DNA from: Planctomycetaceae bacterium
GTDB taxonomy: Bacteria; Planctomycetota; Planctomycetia; Pirellulales; Lacipirellulaceae
Reading direction: 5' to 3'
Length of the DNA: 7,393 bases
NCBI GenBank assembly: GCA_002713555.1
Contig: PATG01000052.1
Span: 13,546-20,938 of the forward strand
Notes under the pieces: generated by a model
What the model was told of the DNA's origin: nothing
The model's database searches: none
The model's input: the letters and a program-made list of their open reading frames with translations, nothing else
Translations under genes and position numbers: made by a program
Shown: piece after piece, positions 1 to 6,503 of the stretch
Layout: every line of letters begins with the position of its first letter
Position numbering within the stretch: position 1 is the first letter of the stretch

Positions 1-291
1 AGCAAACAAGCATTGGGTTTCTCTGGCTATGAAGTGGATGAAGTCGATTCGGGCTGCTGTGGTATGGCCGGCTCCTTTGGGTATGAGGCAGAGCACTATG
101 AAATCTCACAAGCCATGGGAGAGCGTCAATTATTGCCCGCCGTTCGTGCTGCTGAAGACGCAATCATCGTTGCTTCTGGAGTAAGCTGCCGTCAACAAAT
201 CGTGCATGCAACAGGACGCCGGGCGTTGCACCCGGTAGAAGTGCTACACGATCTTTATTTTTCGGATCGCAACCATCCTAAATGTTCTTGA
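1..291 (+). CDS. C-terminal part of FAD/Fe-S oxidoreductase with CCG (cysteine-rich) domain, partial at 5' end
   Basis: The frame is open from base 1 and stops at TGA 289-291, so this is the last 96 residues of a gene that begins outside the window. It contains the cysteine-rich CCG signature: the motif DSGCCGMAGSFGYE at residues 16-29 and a second SGVSC motif ending at Cys63, followed by a conserved tail reading HPVEVLHDL. In known proteins this domain pairs with 4Fe-4S ferredoxin and FAD-linked oxidase modules, as in GlpC/GlcF-like subunits and large single-chain D-lactate or D-2-hydroxyglutarate dehydrogenases (YdiJ type). The tail most resembles the single-chain FAD plus Fe-S type, but the substrate cannot be read from this piece. 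The potassium-channel gene starts inside its last codons. An internal TTG at 13 could pose as a start, but the domain begins upstream of it, so it is rejected. Confidence 0.85.
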   Translation, partial: SKQALGFSGYEVDEVDSGCCGMAGSFGYEAEHYEISQAMGERQLLPAVRAAEDAIIVASGVSCRQQIVHATGRRALHPVEVLHDLYFSDRNHPKCS

Positions 292-1010
292 ATCGTGTGT
301 GGTTTCTTATGGAAAAGTATCGATTCTATATCCTTCTGGCCGTACTATTTGCACTGTTTTTCTCAACACCAATTGTAAATGAAATAGTGCCTGATGCGAC
401 TCCCATGGCTTTGCGTGTGGTGGTGACGGTGCTTTTTGTTCTCATGTTGCTATCGGCCGTTCTTGCGGTAGGCCAAACACGATGGACGACCTCCCTATCG
501 GTAGTCCTGGCACTCCCACTGGTGACAATGTATTTACTGCTGATAAAGTACGATCACCGTGCCCTGGTACTCTGGACTCATTTGTTCGGAATCGTTTTTC
601 TTGGATATACGGTTGTCGTAATTGTACGATTCCTTTTTACAGCGGATCGTGTGAGTTTGAATACGCTTTGCGCTGCAATTTGTGTGTATCTTTTGTTGGG
701 GATCTGGTGGGCTCAATCCCTTTCGACCCTTGAACTTTTGCATCCTGGTTCTTTTTCAGCCGTACGTGAAGAAAATAATCCGGTCATACATTTTGGCGAT
801 GAGCATTCAATAGATGCGTTGTATTTCAGCTTTGTAACGCTCACTACCCTGGGTTATGGAGATATTACTCCCAGATCGGATACAGCAAAGATGCTCGTTG
901 CATTAGAAGCCTTAGTTGGCCAACTTTTTCTAGCCATTTTGGTTGCAAGGCTGGTTGGGCTGCATATTACCTGCGCGACACGCAAGAGGCGAGAGGATGA
1001 TGGTATTTAA
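282..1010 (+). CDS. Two-pore-helix-class K+ channel family membrane protein (six predicted TM helices, no RCK domain)
   Basis: A 242-residue membrane protein. The selectivity filter TTLGYGD (residues 188-194) is preceded by a pore helix (about 176-190) and followed by an inner helix (about 203-226), the standard K+-channel pore module. Upstream are hydrophobic segments at about 15-28, 43-63, 70-88, 95-118 and 126-146, giving roughly six membrane helices. I see no helix with arginines at every third position, so classical voltage sensing is unlikely. The chain ends about 16 residues after the last helix, so there is no RCK/TrkA ligand-binding domain. It probably passes K+ through the inner membrane; what gates it is unknown. 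ATG 282 overlaps the preceding stop by 10 bases, suggesting translational coupling. ATG 309 (Met10) is an equally plausible start. Neither has a clear Shine-Dalgarno sequence. Confidence 0.85.
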   Translation: MFLNRVWFLMEKYRFYILLAVLFALFFSTPIVNEIVPDATPMALRVVVTVLFVLMLLSAVLAVGQTRWTTSLSVVLALPLVTMYLLLIKYDHRALVLWTHLFGIVFLGYTVVVIVRFLFTADRVSLNTLCAAICVYLLLGIWWAQSLSTLELLHPGSFSAVREENNPVIHFGDEHSIDALYFSFVTLTTLGYGDITPRSDTAKMLVALEALVGQLFLAILVARLVGLHITCATRKRREDDGI

Positions 1011-1073
1011 GAACCTTCGATGTGCTCGGGATAAAAACTAGGAATATGCATGGCTACTTGATATTATAGAGCG

Positions 1074-2462
1074 ATGGCACAGATATCCCTCAAGAATGGT
1101 TCCGAAGTCCAAAAAAGAAGCAAGGCTAAGATCCTCGATCGTCTAGTGAAGCAATTCTTTGCAACCCGTTTTGCGCTTTGGGCCGTCTTTTCTGGTTTGC
1201 TCTTTCTAACGGGTTGCCAGCCTGAGAATCAATACCAGGAGCCACCCCCACCCACGGTGACGGTTGCCCGTCCAGTGTTTAAGACCGTAGTAGAATCTCT
1301 CCATCATACGGGTACCACCGAACCGATCAATTTGGTTGAGATCCGCGCCAGGGTCGAAGGCTATTTAGAAGGTATTGAGTTTCAAGAAGGGCAACAGGTC
1401 GAAGCGGGTGAATTATTATTTACGATTGATCCGCGTCCCTTTGAGGCCACATTAGCCCAGGCCAAAGCGAGTGTCAAATTAGCAGAGGCGGGCTTAACCA
1501 GTGCAGAAGCTCATTTAAAAGGAGCTCAGGCCGAGGTGGCCAATGCCGAAGCCCAATACGCACGTTCCAAAAGGGCTGCTGCATCGGGGGCTGTGACGCA
1601 AGCAGAACTGGATGTCCTGGCTACGGAAGTCCTGACAGCTCGGGCCTCAGTTGATGGGGCGGAGGCCTCCATCAAATCTTCGCAGGCCGAGATTACAGCT
1701 GCCCAAGCGATGGTCGTAGAAGCCGAATTAAACCTTGACTATACCAAGATTCGTGCACCGATTCGTGGGCGGGTTGGTCGACGGCGGAGCGACATTGGCA
1801 ATCTGGTAGGTGCCGGCGAGTCAACCTTGCTCACCAACCTGGTCCAGTACGATCCGATCTACGCTTTTTTTACAATCAACGAAAATGATCTCTTGCAGCT
1901 CATGCGAAGACGGCTTGCAGAAAAAAAGGATACGGATCCAACAGCAGCGGAACGCGACACATCGAACATGGCAAAAGACGCAAAATTGGATCACCCAATC
2001 TTTATTGGTTTGGGAGACGAAGAGGGCTATCCGCATGAAGGGCGGGCAGAGTACGCAGATTTGGCTGTTGAGCAAAGCACAGGTACCTATTTGATTCGTG
2101 CCGAGGTCCCTAACCCAGATCAGTTCATTCCTCCCGGTGCTTTTATTCGTGTACAGGTTCCGATTGGAGAAATCGATGCCATCCTTGTCGATGAACGCGC
2201 TATTGGCCGTGATCAAGGGGGGGCATACTTACTTGTAGTCGATAGCGACAATACGGTTGTCAAGCAGACGGTTAAATTGAGAGGCGAATACCATGGTCTG
2301 CGAGCGGTCGAGGGATCCTTGGGACCTGAAGATCGCATTATCGTCAAGGGAATCCAACGTGCGCGTCCTGGCGCTAAGGTCAACCCTCAAGAGTTGACCG
2401 GAGGGAATGCACAAATGTCAGGTGAAGAGGGGCAAGCTTCCCCACCTGCTGAATCCGAGTAA
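1074..2462 (+). CDS. RND efflux pump periplasmic adaptor (membrane fusion protein), lipoprotein
   Basis: A 462-residue AcrA/MexA-family adaptor that would link the inner-membrane pump to an outer-membrane duct. A hydrophobic stretch (about 30-47) ends in lipobox LTGC with Cys48, predicting a lipid-anchored periplasmic protein. A lipoyl half-motif with GYLEGIEFQEGQQVEAGELL lies at about 97-116. An alanine-rich alpha-hairpin coiled coil spans about 122-222. The second lipoyl half and beta-barrel follow, with LDYTKIRAPIRGRVG at 221-235, STGTYLIRAEVPNPD at 335-349 and a membrane-proximal domain ending near 438. A tail rich in Gly, Ser, Pro and Glu closes the chain. The start is uncertain: ATG 1074 puts 24 mostly polar residues before the signal peptide, while GTG 1146 (Val25) would give an ordinary lipoprotein signal. 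The permease starts 8 bp after the stop, as expected for an operon. Confidence 0.93.
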   Translation: MAQISLKNGSEVQKRSKAKILDRLVKQFFATRFALWAVFSGLLFLTGCQPENQYQEPPPPTVTVARPVFKTVVESLHHTGTTEPINLVEIRARVEGYLEGIEFQEGQQVEAGELLFTIDPRPFEATLAQAKASVKLAEAGLTSAEAHLKGAQAEVANAEAQYARSKRAAASGAVTQAELDVLATEVLTARASVDGAEASIKSSQAEITAAQAMVVEAELNLDYTKIRAPIRGRVGRRRSDIGNLVGAGESTLLTNLVQYDPIYAFFTINENDLLQLMRRRLAEKKDTDPTAAERDTSNMAKDAKLDHPIFIGLGDEEGYPHEGRAEYADLAVEQSTGTYLIRAEVPNPDQFIPPGAFIRVQVPIGEIDAILVDERAIGRDQGGAYLLVVDSDNTVVKQTVKLRGEYHGLRAVEGSLGPEDRIIVKGIQRARPGAKVNPQELTGGNAQMSGEEGQASPPAESE

Positions 2463-2470
2463 ACCGTCTT

Positions 2471-5400
2471 ATGCTGTCGCGATTCTTTATACATCGGCCT
2501 ATCTTTGCCAGTGTGATCTCACTTGTGATTGTGATTGCCGGTTTGGTCTCGCAATCATCCCTGCCGATTGCCAAGTTTCCCGAAATATCGCCGCCTACGG
2601 TGCAAGTGACCTGTTTTTATCCGGGTGCTAATGCAGAGGTCGTGGCCGACACGGTTGCTGCGCCTATCGAGCAAGAAGTCAATGGCGTCGAAGATATGAT
2701 CTACATGTCGTCGAGCAGTTCTGACGATGGCAGCTATACGTTGACGGTGACATTTGAGATCGGCACCGATATGGATATGGCAACCGTCTTGGTGCAAAAT
2801 CGTGTTTCCATCGCGAATTCAAAATTGCCTGAGGAAGTGCGCCGTCAGGGTGTGACTACCAAGAAACAATCGACCAGTATTATTCAGTTCATCGCATTCA
2901 CTTCGGAGGACGAAAACCACGACGCACTTTTTTTGAGTAATTTTGCCACGCTCTCGGTTAAAGACGAGTTAAGTCGTGTGAAAGGTGTAGGTTCGGTAAC
3001 TCTTTTTGGCGCATCGGACTATAGCATGCGGGTGTGGCTCAACCCCGAGTTGCTCAAAGCACGAAACCTGACTACCGAAGATGTGGTTGCTGCAATTAGT
3101 GAACAAAATGTTCAAGTGGCTGCCGGACGACTTGGTGAACCGCCTGCCGAAGCACCCTTTCAGCTAGTCATTAACACCCTGGGCAGACTCAATGAGGTGA
3201 AGCAATTTGAGGAATTGATCATCAAAACCTCGGGCCGCCGGATAACGCGCGTCAAAGATGTCGCTCGTGTCGAATTGGGTGCCAAAGACTACAAGTACAC
3301 GTCTACTTATAACGGAAAGCCTTGTGCGACCTTGTCGATCTATCAGTTGCCCGGGGCCAATGCTTTGGATGTGGCGCAAAAGATTGAAGATAGGCTGGAG
3401 GCATTGAAAAAGAACTTTCCCGAAGGCCTACGGTACGACATACCTTTTGATACAACCAAATTCGTCGAGGCATCGATTAAAGAAGTCTATTCGACCCTTT
3501 TGGTTGCAGTCGTTCTGGTCGTATTGGTGATTTTCATTTTCCTCCAGGATTGGCGCGCCACTATTGTGCCTTGTGCGGCTATTCCGGTCGCACTGATCGG
3601 TACGTTTGCTGCGCTGGGATTTGCTGGTTTTTCGATCAACATGCTGACCCTTTTTGGTGTGGTTCTGGCTATTGGCATTGTGGTGTATGATGCAATCGTG
3701 GTCGTTGAAAATACGGATCGCTTTTTGTCGGAGGGACTCACTTCCAAAGAGGCTGCCGAAAAGGCAATGAATGAAATTACAGGCCCGGTCATAGCCACCA
3801 CCCTCGTGCTGCTGGCCGTTTTTGTGCCCACCGCATTTATGGGCGGAATTACCGGTGAGTTGTACAAACAGTTTGCGCTGACAATCTCCGCGGCTGTCAT
3901 TTTTAGCACCATCAACGCCCTGACCCTGAGTCCGGCTCTCTGCGGTATTTTGATGCGTAAATCGTCGGAGCAAAAGATTTGGTTCTTTCGCTTGTTCAAC
4001 CGAGTATTCGACAGTGTAACAAGCATCTACGGGTTTGTGATTGGGCAATTTGTCCGTCGGGTGGTGATTGTCCTTTTCCTTTTTGTCAGCTTGTTGGCTT
4101 TGACGGGTTGGGGTTTTATGAAAATCCCGACCGGTTTTTTGCCCAGTGAAGATCAGGGGTACTGTTTTGCCAATATCCAACTTCCCGATGCGGCTTCACC
4201 GGCACGTACTCAAGAAGTTCTTGAGCAGATGGACAAAATTGCAGCCAATACACCCGGGGTGACCGACTGGATTTCAGTATCCGGTTATTCGTTGCTCAGC
4301 GCTACCAATGGCGGAAATATGGGTTTGATGGCGATTATCTATAAACCTTGGGAAGAAAGACAGACTCCCGAGCTATCGCAAGAGAGCATTGTGGCTCACC
4401 TGCGTCGCGAGTTTAACAAGATACAGGAAGGTATAGCCATTGCCTTTATACCACCACCCATCGATGGCTTGGGATCGGCGGGTGGTTTTCAGATGCAGTT
4501 GCAGGATCTGGGCGGAGTGGGGTTGGCCGAGCTGCAAAAGGTTGCCAATGAGATTGTGGCGGATGGCAACTCACAGGCGGGGTTGACTGGATTGAGCACA
4601 ACGATTCGAGCCAATGTACCGCAATTGTTTGCCGATATAAACCGAACCAAAGTTAAAACACTTGATGTGCCACTCAGCTCAGTGTTCAACACTTTGCAGT
4701 CGTTTCTAGGTTCAACCTACGTCAACGATTTCAATAAACTGGGACGAACATATCAGGTCCGAATTCAGGCAGACCATGAATTCCGCGTACAGTCACGCGA
4801 CATACGCAACCTGGATGTTCGAAATCGTAGTGGAGATATGGTCCCCATTGGCACCTTTGTTGATGTTGAAGATACGTTTGGCCCACAGGTTATTCAGCGT
4901 TACCTGCTTTATCCGTGTGCCCAGATCAATGGCGAGCAAGCACCCGGATTTAGCTCAGGGCAAGCCCTGGCCATGATGGAGCAAATGGCCGATCAGAAGT
5001 TGCCACAGACAATGGGGTACAAATGGACGGGCATGTCGTACCAGGAAAAAGAATCGAGCGGCGGCCAGGCATTCATCTTTGGTCTTGCCGTAACATTCGT
5101 ATTCTTGGTGTTGGCTGCACAGTATGAGAGCTGGACCAGCCCTGCAGCTGTGATTGCTGTCGTTCCCTTAGCCGTATTGGGTGTGGTGACTGCTTTGGCT
5201 CTACGCGGTGCAGACAATAATGTGTACACCCAAATAGGCATTGTGCTATTGATTGCTCTGGCCAGTAAAAATGCAATTCTTATCGTCGAATTTGCCTCCG
5301 AGCAGCGCCGGGCGGGTAAAAGCATTCGAGAAGCAGCGGCCTTCGCAGCAAAAATGCGTTTCCGTGCGATATTGATGACCGCTTTTTCGTCAATCCTGGG

Positions 5401-5596
5401 ATTTCTGCCCCTTTTGTTTGCCAGTGGAGCTGGAGCCGCAAGTCGTCAGGCAGTTGGCAATTCGGTTGTTGGCGGTATGGTTGCAGCGACCGTATTTTCG
5501 CTCCTCTTTGTTCCCACGTTTTTCGTCATCTTCCGTGGATTGAGCGAATGGTTTGGCAATGCAGAGAAGACGCCCCAACCAATCTCGGAGTCGTGA
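2471..5596 (+). CDS. RND multidrug efflux permease, AcrB/HAE1 family, with altered TM4 proton-relay pair
   Basis: A 1041-residue inner-membrane transporter, the usual length for trimeric AcrB/MexB pumps that export hydrophobic compounds using the proton gradient. The N-terminus (FFIHRPIFA) is typical. TM1 lies at about 10-28, TM2-TM6 at 338-492, TM7 at 530-550 and TM8-TM12 at 866-1020, with two large periplasmic loops between. The TM10 motif ASKNAILIVEFA carries the relay lysine Lys933. The TM11 region FRAILMTAFSSILGFLP carries Arg965, matching AcrB Arg971. The TM4 motif reads GIVVYDAIVVVEN, so the usual Asp-Asp pair is Tyr406-Asp407. The switch-loop region (603-617, SVSGYSLLSATNGGN) lacks the two phenylalanines of AcrB. 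It is co-directional with the adaptor, and no outer-membrane factor gene follows. There is no strong Shine-Dalgarno sequence, so coupling to the adaptor stop is likely. Confidence 0.95.
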   Translation: MLSRFFIHRPIFASVISLVIVIAGLVSQSSLPIAKFPEISPPTVQVTCFYPGANAEVVADTVAAPIEQEVNGVEDMIYMSSSSSDDGSYTLTVTFEIGTDMDMATVLVQNRVSIANSKLPEEVRRQGVTTKKQSTSIIQFIAFTSEDENHDALFLSNFATLSVKDELSRVKGVGSVTLFGASDYSMRVWLNPELLKARNLTTEDVVAAISEQNVQVAAGRLGEPPAEAPFQLVINTLGRLNEVKQFEELIIKTSGRRITRVKDVARVELGAKDYKYTSTYNGKPCATLSIYQLPGANALDVAQKIEDRLEALKKNFPEGLRYDIPFDTTKFVEASIKEVYSTLLVAVVLVVLVIFIFLQDWRATIVPCAAIPVALIGTFAALGFAGFSINMLTLFGVVLAIGIVVYDAIVVVENTDRFLSEGLTSKEAAEKAMNEITGPVIATTLVLLAVFVPTAFMGGITGELYKQFALTISAAVIFSTINALTLSPALCGILMRKSSEQKIWFFRLFNRVFDSVTSIYGFVIGQFVRRVVIVLFLFVSLLALTGWGFMKIPTGFLPSEDQGYCFANIQLPDAASPARTQEVLEQMDKIAANTPGVTDWISVSGYSLLSATNGGNMGLMAIIYKPWEERQTPELSQESIVAHLRREFNKIQEGIAIAFIPPPIDGLGSAGGFQMQLQDLGGVGLAELQKVANEIVADGNSQAGLTGLSTTIRANVPQLFADINRTKVKTLDVPLSSVFNTLQSFLGSTYVNDFNKLGRTYQVRIQADHEFRVQSRDIRNLDVRNRSGDMVPIGTFVDVEDTFGPQVIQRYLLYPCAQINGEQAPGFSSGQALAMMEQMADQKLPQTMGYKWTGMSYQEKESSGGQAFIFGLAVTFVFLVLAAQYESWTSPAAVIAVVPLAVLGVVTALALRGADNNVYTQIGIVLLIALASKNAILIVEFASEQRRAGKSIREAAAFAAKMRFRAILMTAFSSILGFLPLLFASGAGAASRQAVGNSVVGGMVAATVFSLLFVPTFFVIFRGLSEWFGNAEKTPQPISES

Positions 5597-5645
5597 GCGT
5601 AGGCACTGTATTGCCAACTCGTAAGTTCCAGAAGTTTGGCTACTG

Positions 5646-5662
5646 TCGGTTTTAGAAACCGA
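5646..5662 (+). other. Perfect 7-bp inverted repeat (hairpin) downstream of the efflux permease
   Basis: TCGGTTT (5646-5652) and AAACCGA (5656-5662) are exact reverse complements separated by TAG. It lies 50 bp after the permease stop, where a terminator could sit. However, no T-run follows on the plus strand, so intrinsic termination is not supported. It might protect the 3' end of the transcript or be chance. Confidence 0.4.
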
Positions 5663-5716
5663 TCCAGAGGCGGACGAGCTTTGGGGAGTCATTTTGGTGA
5701 CGGGCTGTTTGTAAAG

Positions 5717-5747
5717 GATGCGAGACTATATTATTTCTCATCGCATC
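5717..5747 (+). other. Inverted repeat GATGCGA / TCGCATC with AT-rich loop
   Basis: GATGCGA (5717-5723) pairs with TCGCATC (5741-5747) across a 17-nt loop. No T-run follows. Function is unknown; it is recorded because it is the second hairpin between the pump operon and the recombinase-like fragment. Confidence 0.35.
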
Positions 5748-5858
5748 AAGTTGAAGCCTATTTGGCTATTGACTACCCATGGAAAGCTCTTGAGATAAAA
5801 GTTAAAATATCCCTTTTATAGAACCTCGCTTGACCCCTAGTCGGAGCGGGCTTTTACC

Positions 5859-6050
5859 ATAAAAAACTTCACTCTCGAAGACGTAAATCTTGTCCCTGAA
5901 TGGAGAAATCCTTTTGACGAACTCGCCAAAAGGCCTACAACGGAAAACAGTCGGGCTGACTGGATACCGGTTGAACAATTTTTTGCTGGTATTGACCAGG
6001 CATATGCGACCCTTGAGAGACTGCTAGGCGAACAGCAGATGCAGGGTTGA
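5859..6050 (+). pseudogene. Probable C-terminal remnant of a serine site-specific recombinase (resolvase family)
   Basis: The frame is open from 5841 (after TAG 5838-5840) to TGA 6048-6050. It has no ATG, GTG or TTG start ahead of the conserved-looking part, so it reads as a gene fragment. From 5859 it gives 63 residues. Residues 11-23 read LVPEWRNPFDELA, residues 30-35 read NSRADW and residues 38-45 read VEQFFAGI. This resembles the extreme C-terminus of large serine recombinases, where a segment like LVPTxRKPFDxLAEG is followed by an NSRGDRxxVELFxAGV-type stretch. The match comes from memory of the family, not from a search. The catalytic domain, zinc ribbon and coiled coil are absent here, and a piece resembling the preceding part lies at 7265-7393. 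An unrelated short degenerate gene is the alternative. Confidence 0.5.
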
Positions 6051-6057
6051 ACTTCGA

Positions 6058-6179
6058 CTAAGCGGGAATAGCAAACTGGTGTTACGAACCCTCGGTCATG
6101 GCAAATCCCGGTAGTAGCACCCTCTAAATGGGGTAATTCCCTAACGTCCGCTTCTAACGGTGGGCAGATTCCCCGCTAG
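6058..6179. repeat. ~120-nt segment bounded by imperfect inverted repeats; candidate small mobile element or structured RNA
   Basis: The left end CTAAGCGGGAAT (6058-6069) is nearly the reverse complement of the right end ATTCCCCGCTAG (6168-6179): 11 of 12 bases match if one base is bulged on each side. Inside, GGTGTTAC (6078-6085) pairs with GTAGCACC (6114-6121) over 8 bp with one G-U wobble when read as plus-strand RNA. A small GGGG-TAAT-TCCC hairpin lies at about 6130-6141. No open frame of interest spans it. Nested pairing fits a folded RNA, and the end repeats would also fit a MITE-like element. I cannot choose between the two. Confidence 0.4.
6152..6166 (+). repeat. Diverged copy of the 15-bp TTCTAGCGGNGGTCA repeat
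   Basis: TTCTAACGGTGGGCA matches the consensus of the copies at 6302 and 6347 except for two bases outside the variable position. It starts exactly 150 bp (ten 15-bp units) before the copy at 6302 and lies inside the inverted-repeat-bounded segment. Confidence 0.4.
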
Positions 6180-6257
6180 ACTTAACCGCACCAGAAAGCA
6201 AGCCAACCAACACCGCTCTTTGTGGGGGAAATCGAGAATAGATGGCTATCTTCCGTT

Positions 6258-6288
6258 TCCTACGTCGTGCATGTACACCTCCGTAGGA
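6258..6288. other. 7-bp inverted repeat TCCTACG / CGTAGGA
   Basis: TCCTACG (6258-6264) and CGTAGGA (6282-6288) are exact reverse complements around a 17-nt loop. The right arm shares bases 6282-6283 with ACCTCCG (6277-6283), which pairs instead with CGGAGGT (6308-6314), so the two stems are mutually exclusive. Confidence 0.4.
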
Positions 6289-6374
6289 TAGCGGGTCACA
6301 GTTCTAGCGGAGGTCATAGTCACGCCCGCAGTTTCAGCGGGCCTGTTTCTAGCGGCGGTCAGTTCCACCGCCGC
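6289..6374. repeat. Cluster of imperfect 15-bp repeats (TTCTAGCGGNGGTCA) with GC-rich hairpins
   Basis: Two near-identical copies, TTCTAGCGGAGGTCA (6302-6316) and TTCTAGCGGCGGTCA (6347-6361), start 45 bp apart. Weaker copies fall at 6289-6298 (TAGCGGGTCA) and 6332-6341 (TTTCAGCGGG). Copies at 6302, 6332 and 6347 share a 15-bp phase. Two perfect hairpins interleave with them: GCCCGC (6324-6329) with GCGGGC (6337-6342), and GCGGCGG (6352-6358) with CCGCCGC (6368-6374). No coding gene explains the pattern. It resembles a REP-like or intergenic repeat family, and its function is unknown. Confidence 0.55.
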
Positions 6375-6503
6375 GTCGAACGAAATCTCCGGGCGAAGAA
6401 ACTCGAATGTACAGTTAATCCATGCAGGAGCTGCCCGGCTGAGTTTTTTGACACTACGGGGTCGCCTTTCGCTTGATCGGACCTCCGTGGGGGACGGCAT
6501 CCT

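Larger units (their letters stand above)
5597..5858. other. Non-coding stretch after the efflux operon
   Basis: No convincing gene was found. A 61-codon frame starting at TTG 5636 exists, but it lacks recognisable domains and a ribosome site. The stretch holds two inverted repeats (5646-5662 and 5717-5747), neither followed by a T-run, and it becomes AT-rich near 5800-5820. Stop codons close the frame of the following recombinase-like fragment at 5838-5840. Confidence 0.6.
6180..6503. other. Non-coding, hairpin-rich stretch between the inverted-repeat element and the DUF1080 gene
   Basis: Open frames here (for example plus 6222-6476 and minus 6246-6500, both 84 codons) have no recognisable domain, no ribosome site and low-complexity translations caused by the repeats. 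The stretch contains the stems and repeats listed separately, a T6 run at 6444-6449, and the short region after the DUF1080 stop, where no convincing terminator was found on the minus strand. Confidence 0.6.

Noticed and set aside
3428..4180. 250-codon antisense open frame, with a second of 179 codons at 3487-4026, opposite the RND permease
   Set aside because: Both lie wholly within the permease gene on the opposite strand, have no recognisable domain, and have translations typical of reverse-complement shadow frames.
5636..5821. 61-codon plus frame starting at TTG, whose tail (YLAIDYPWKALE) faintly recalls the recombinase segment that precedes the fragment at 5859
   Set aside because: The similarity is only a few residues, the frame differs from the 5859 fragment, and there is no ribosome site. 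Too weak to extend the pseudogene call.
6141..6166. CCTAAC and TTCTAAC motifs considered as integron attC core sites
   Set aside because: The required paired RYYYAAC and GTTRRRY cores are not both present in the right arrangement, and there is no cassette gene.
6425..6449. Possible plus-strand terminator: GCAG-GAG-CTGC followed at a distance by T6
   Set aside because: The stem is only 4 bp and is separated from the T-run by about nine bases, so intrinsic termination is not supported.
6222..6500. 84-codon frames on both strands over the repeat cluster, with short SSGG-type repeated residues
   Set aside because: The repeated residues follow from the 15-bp DNA repeat. There is no ribosome site, no domain and no conserved-looking sequence.
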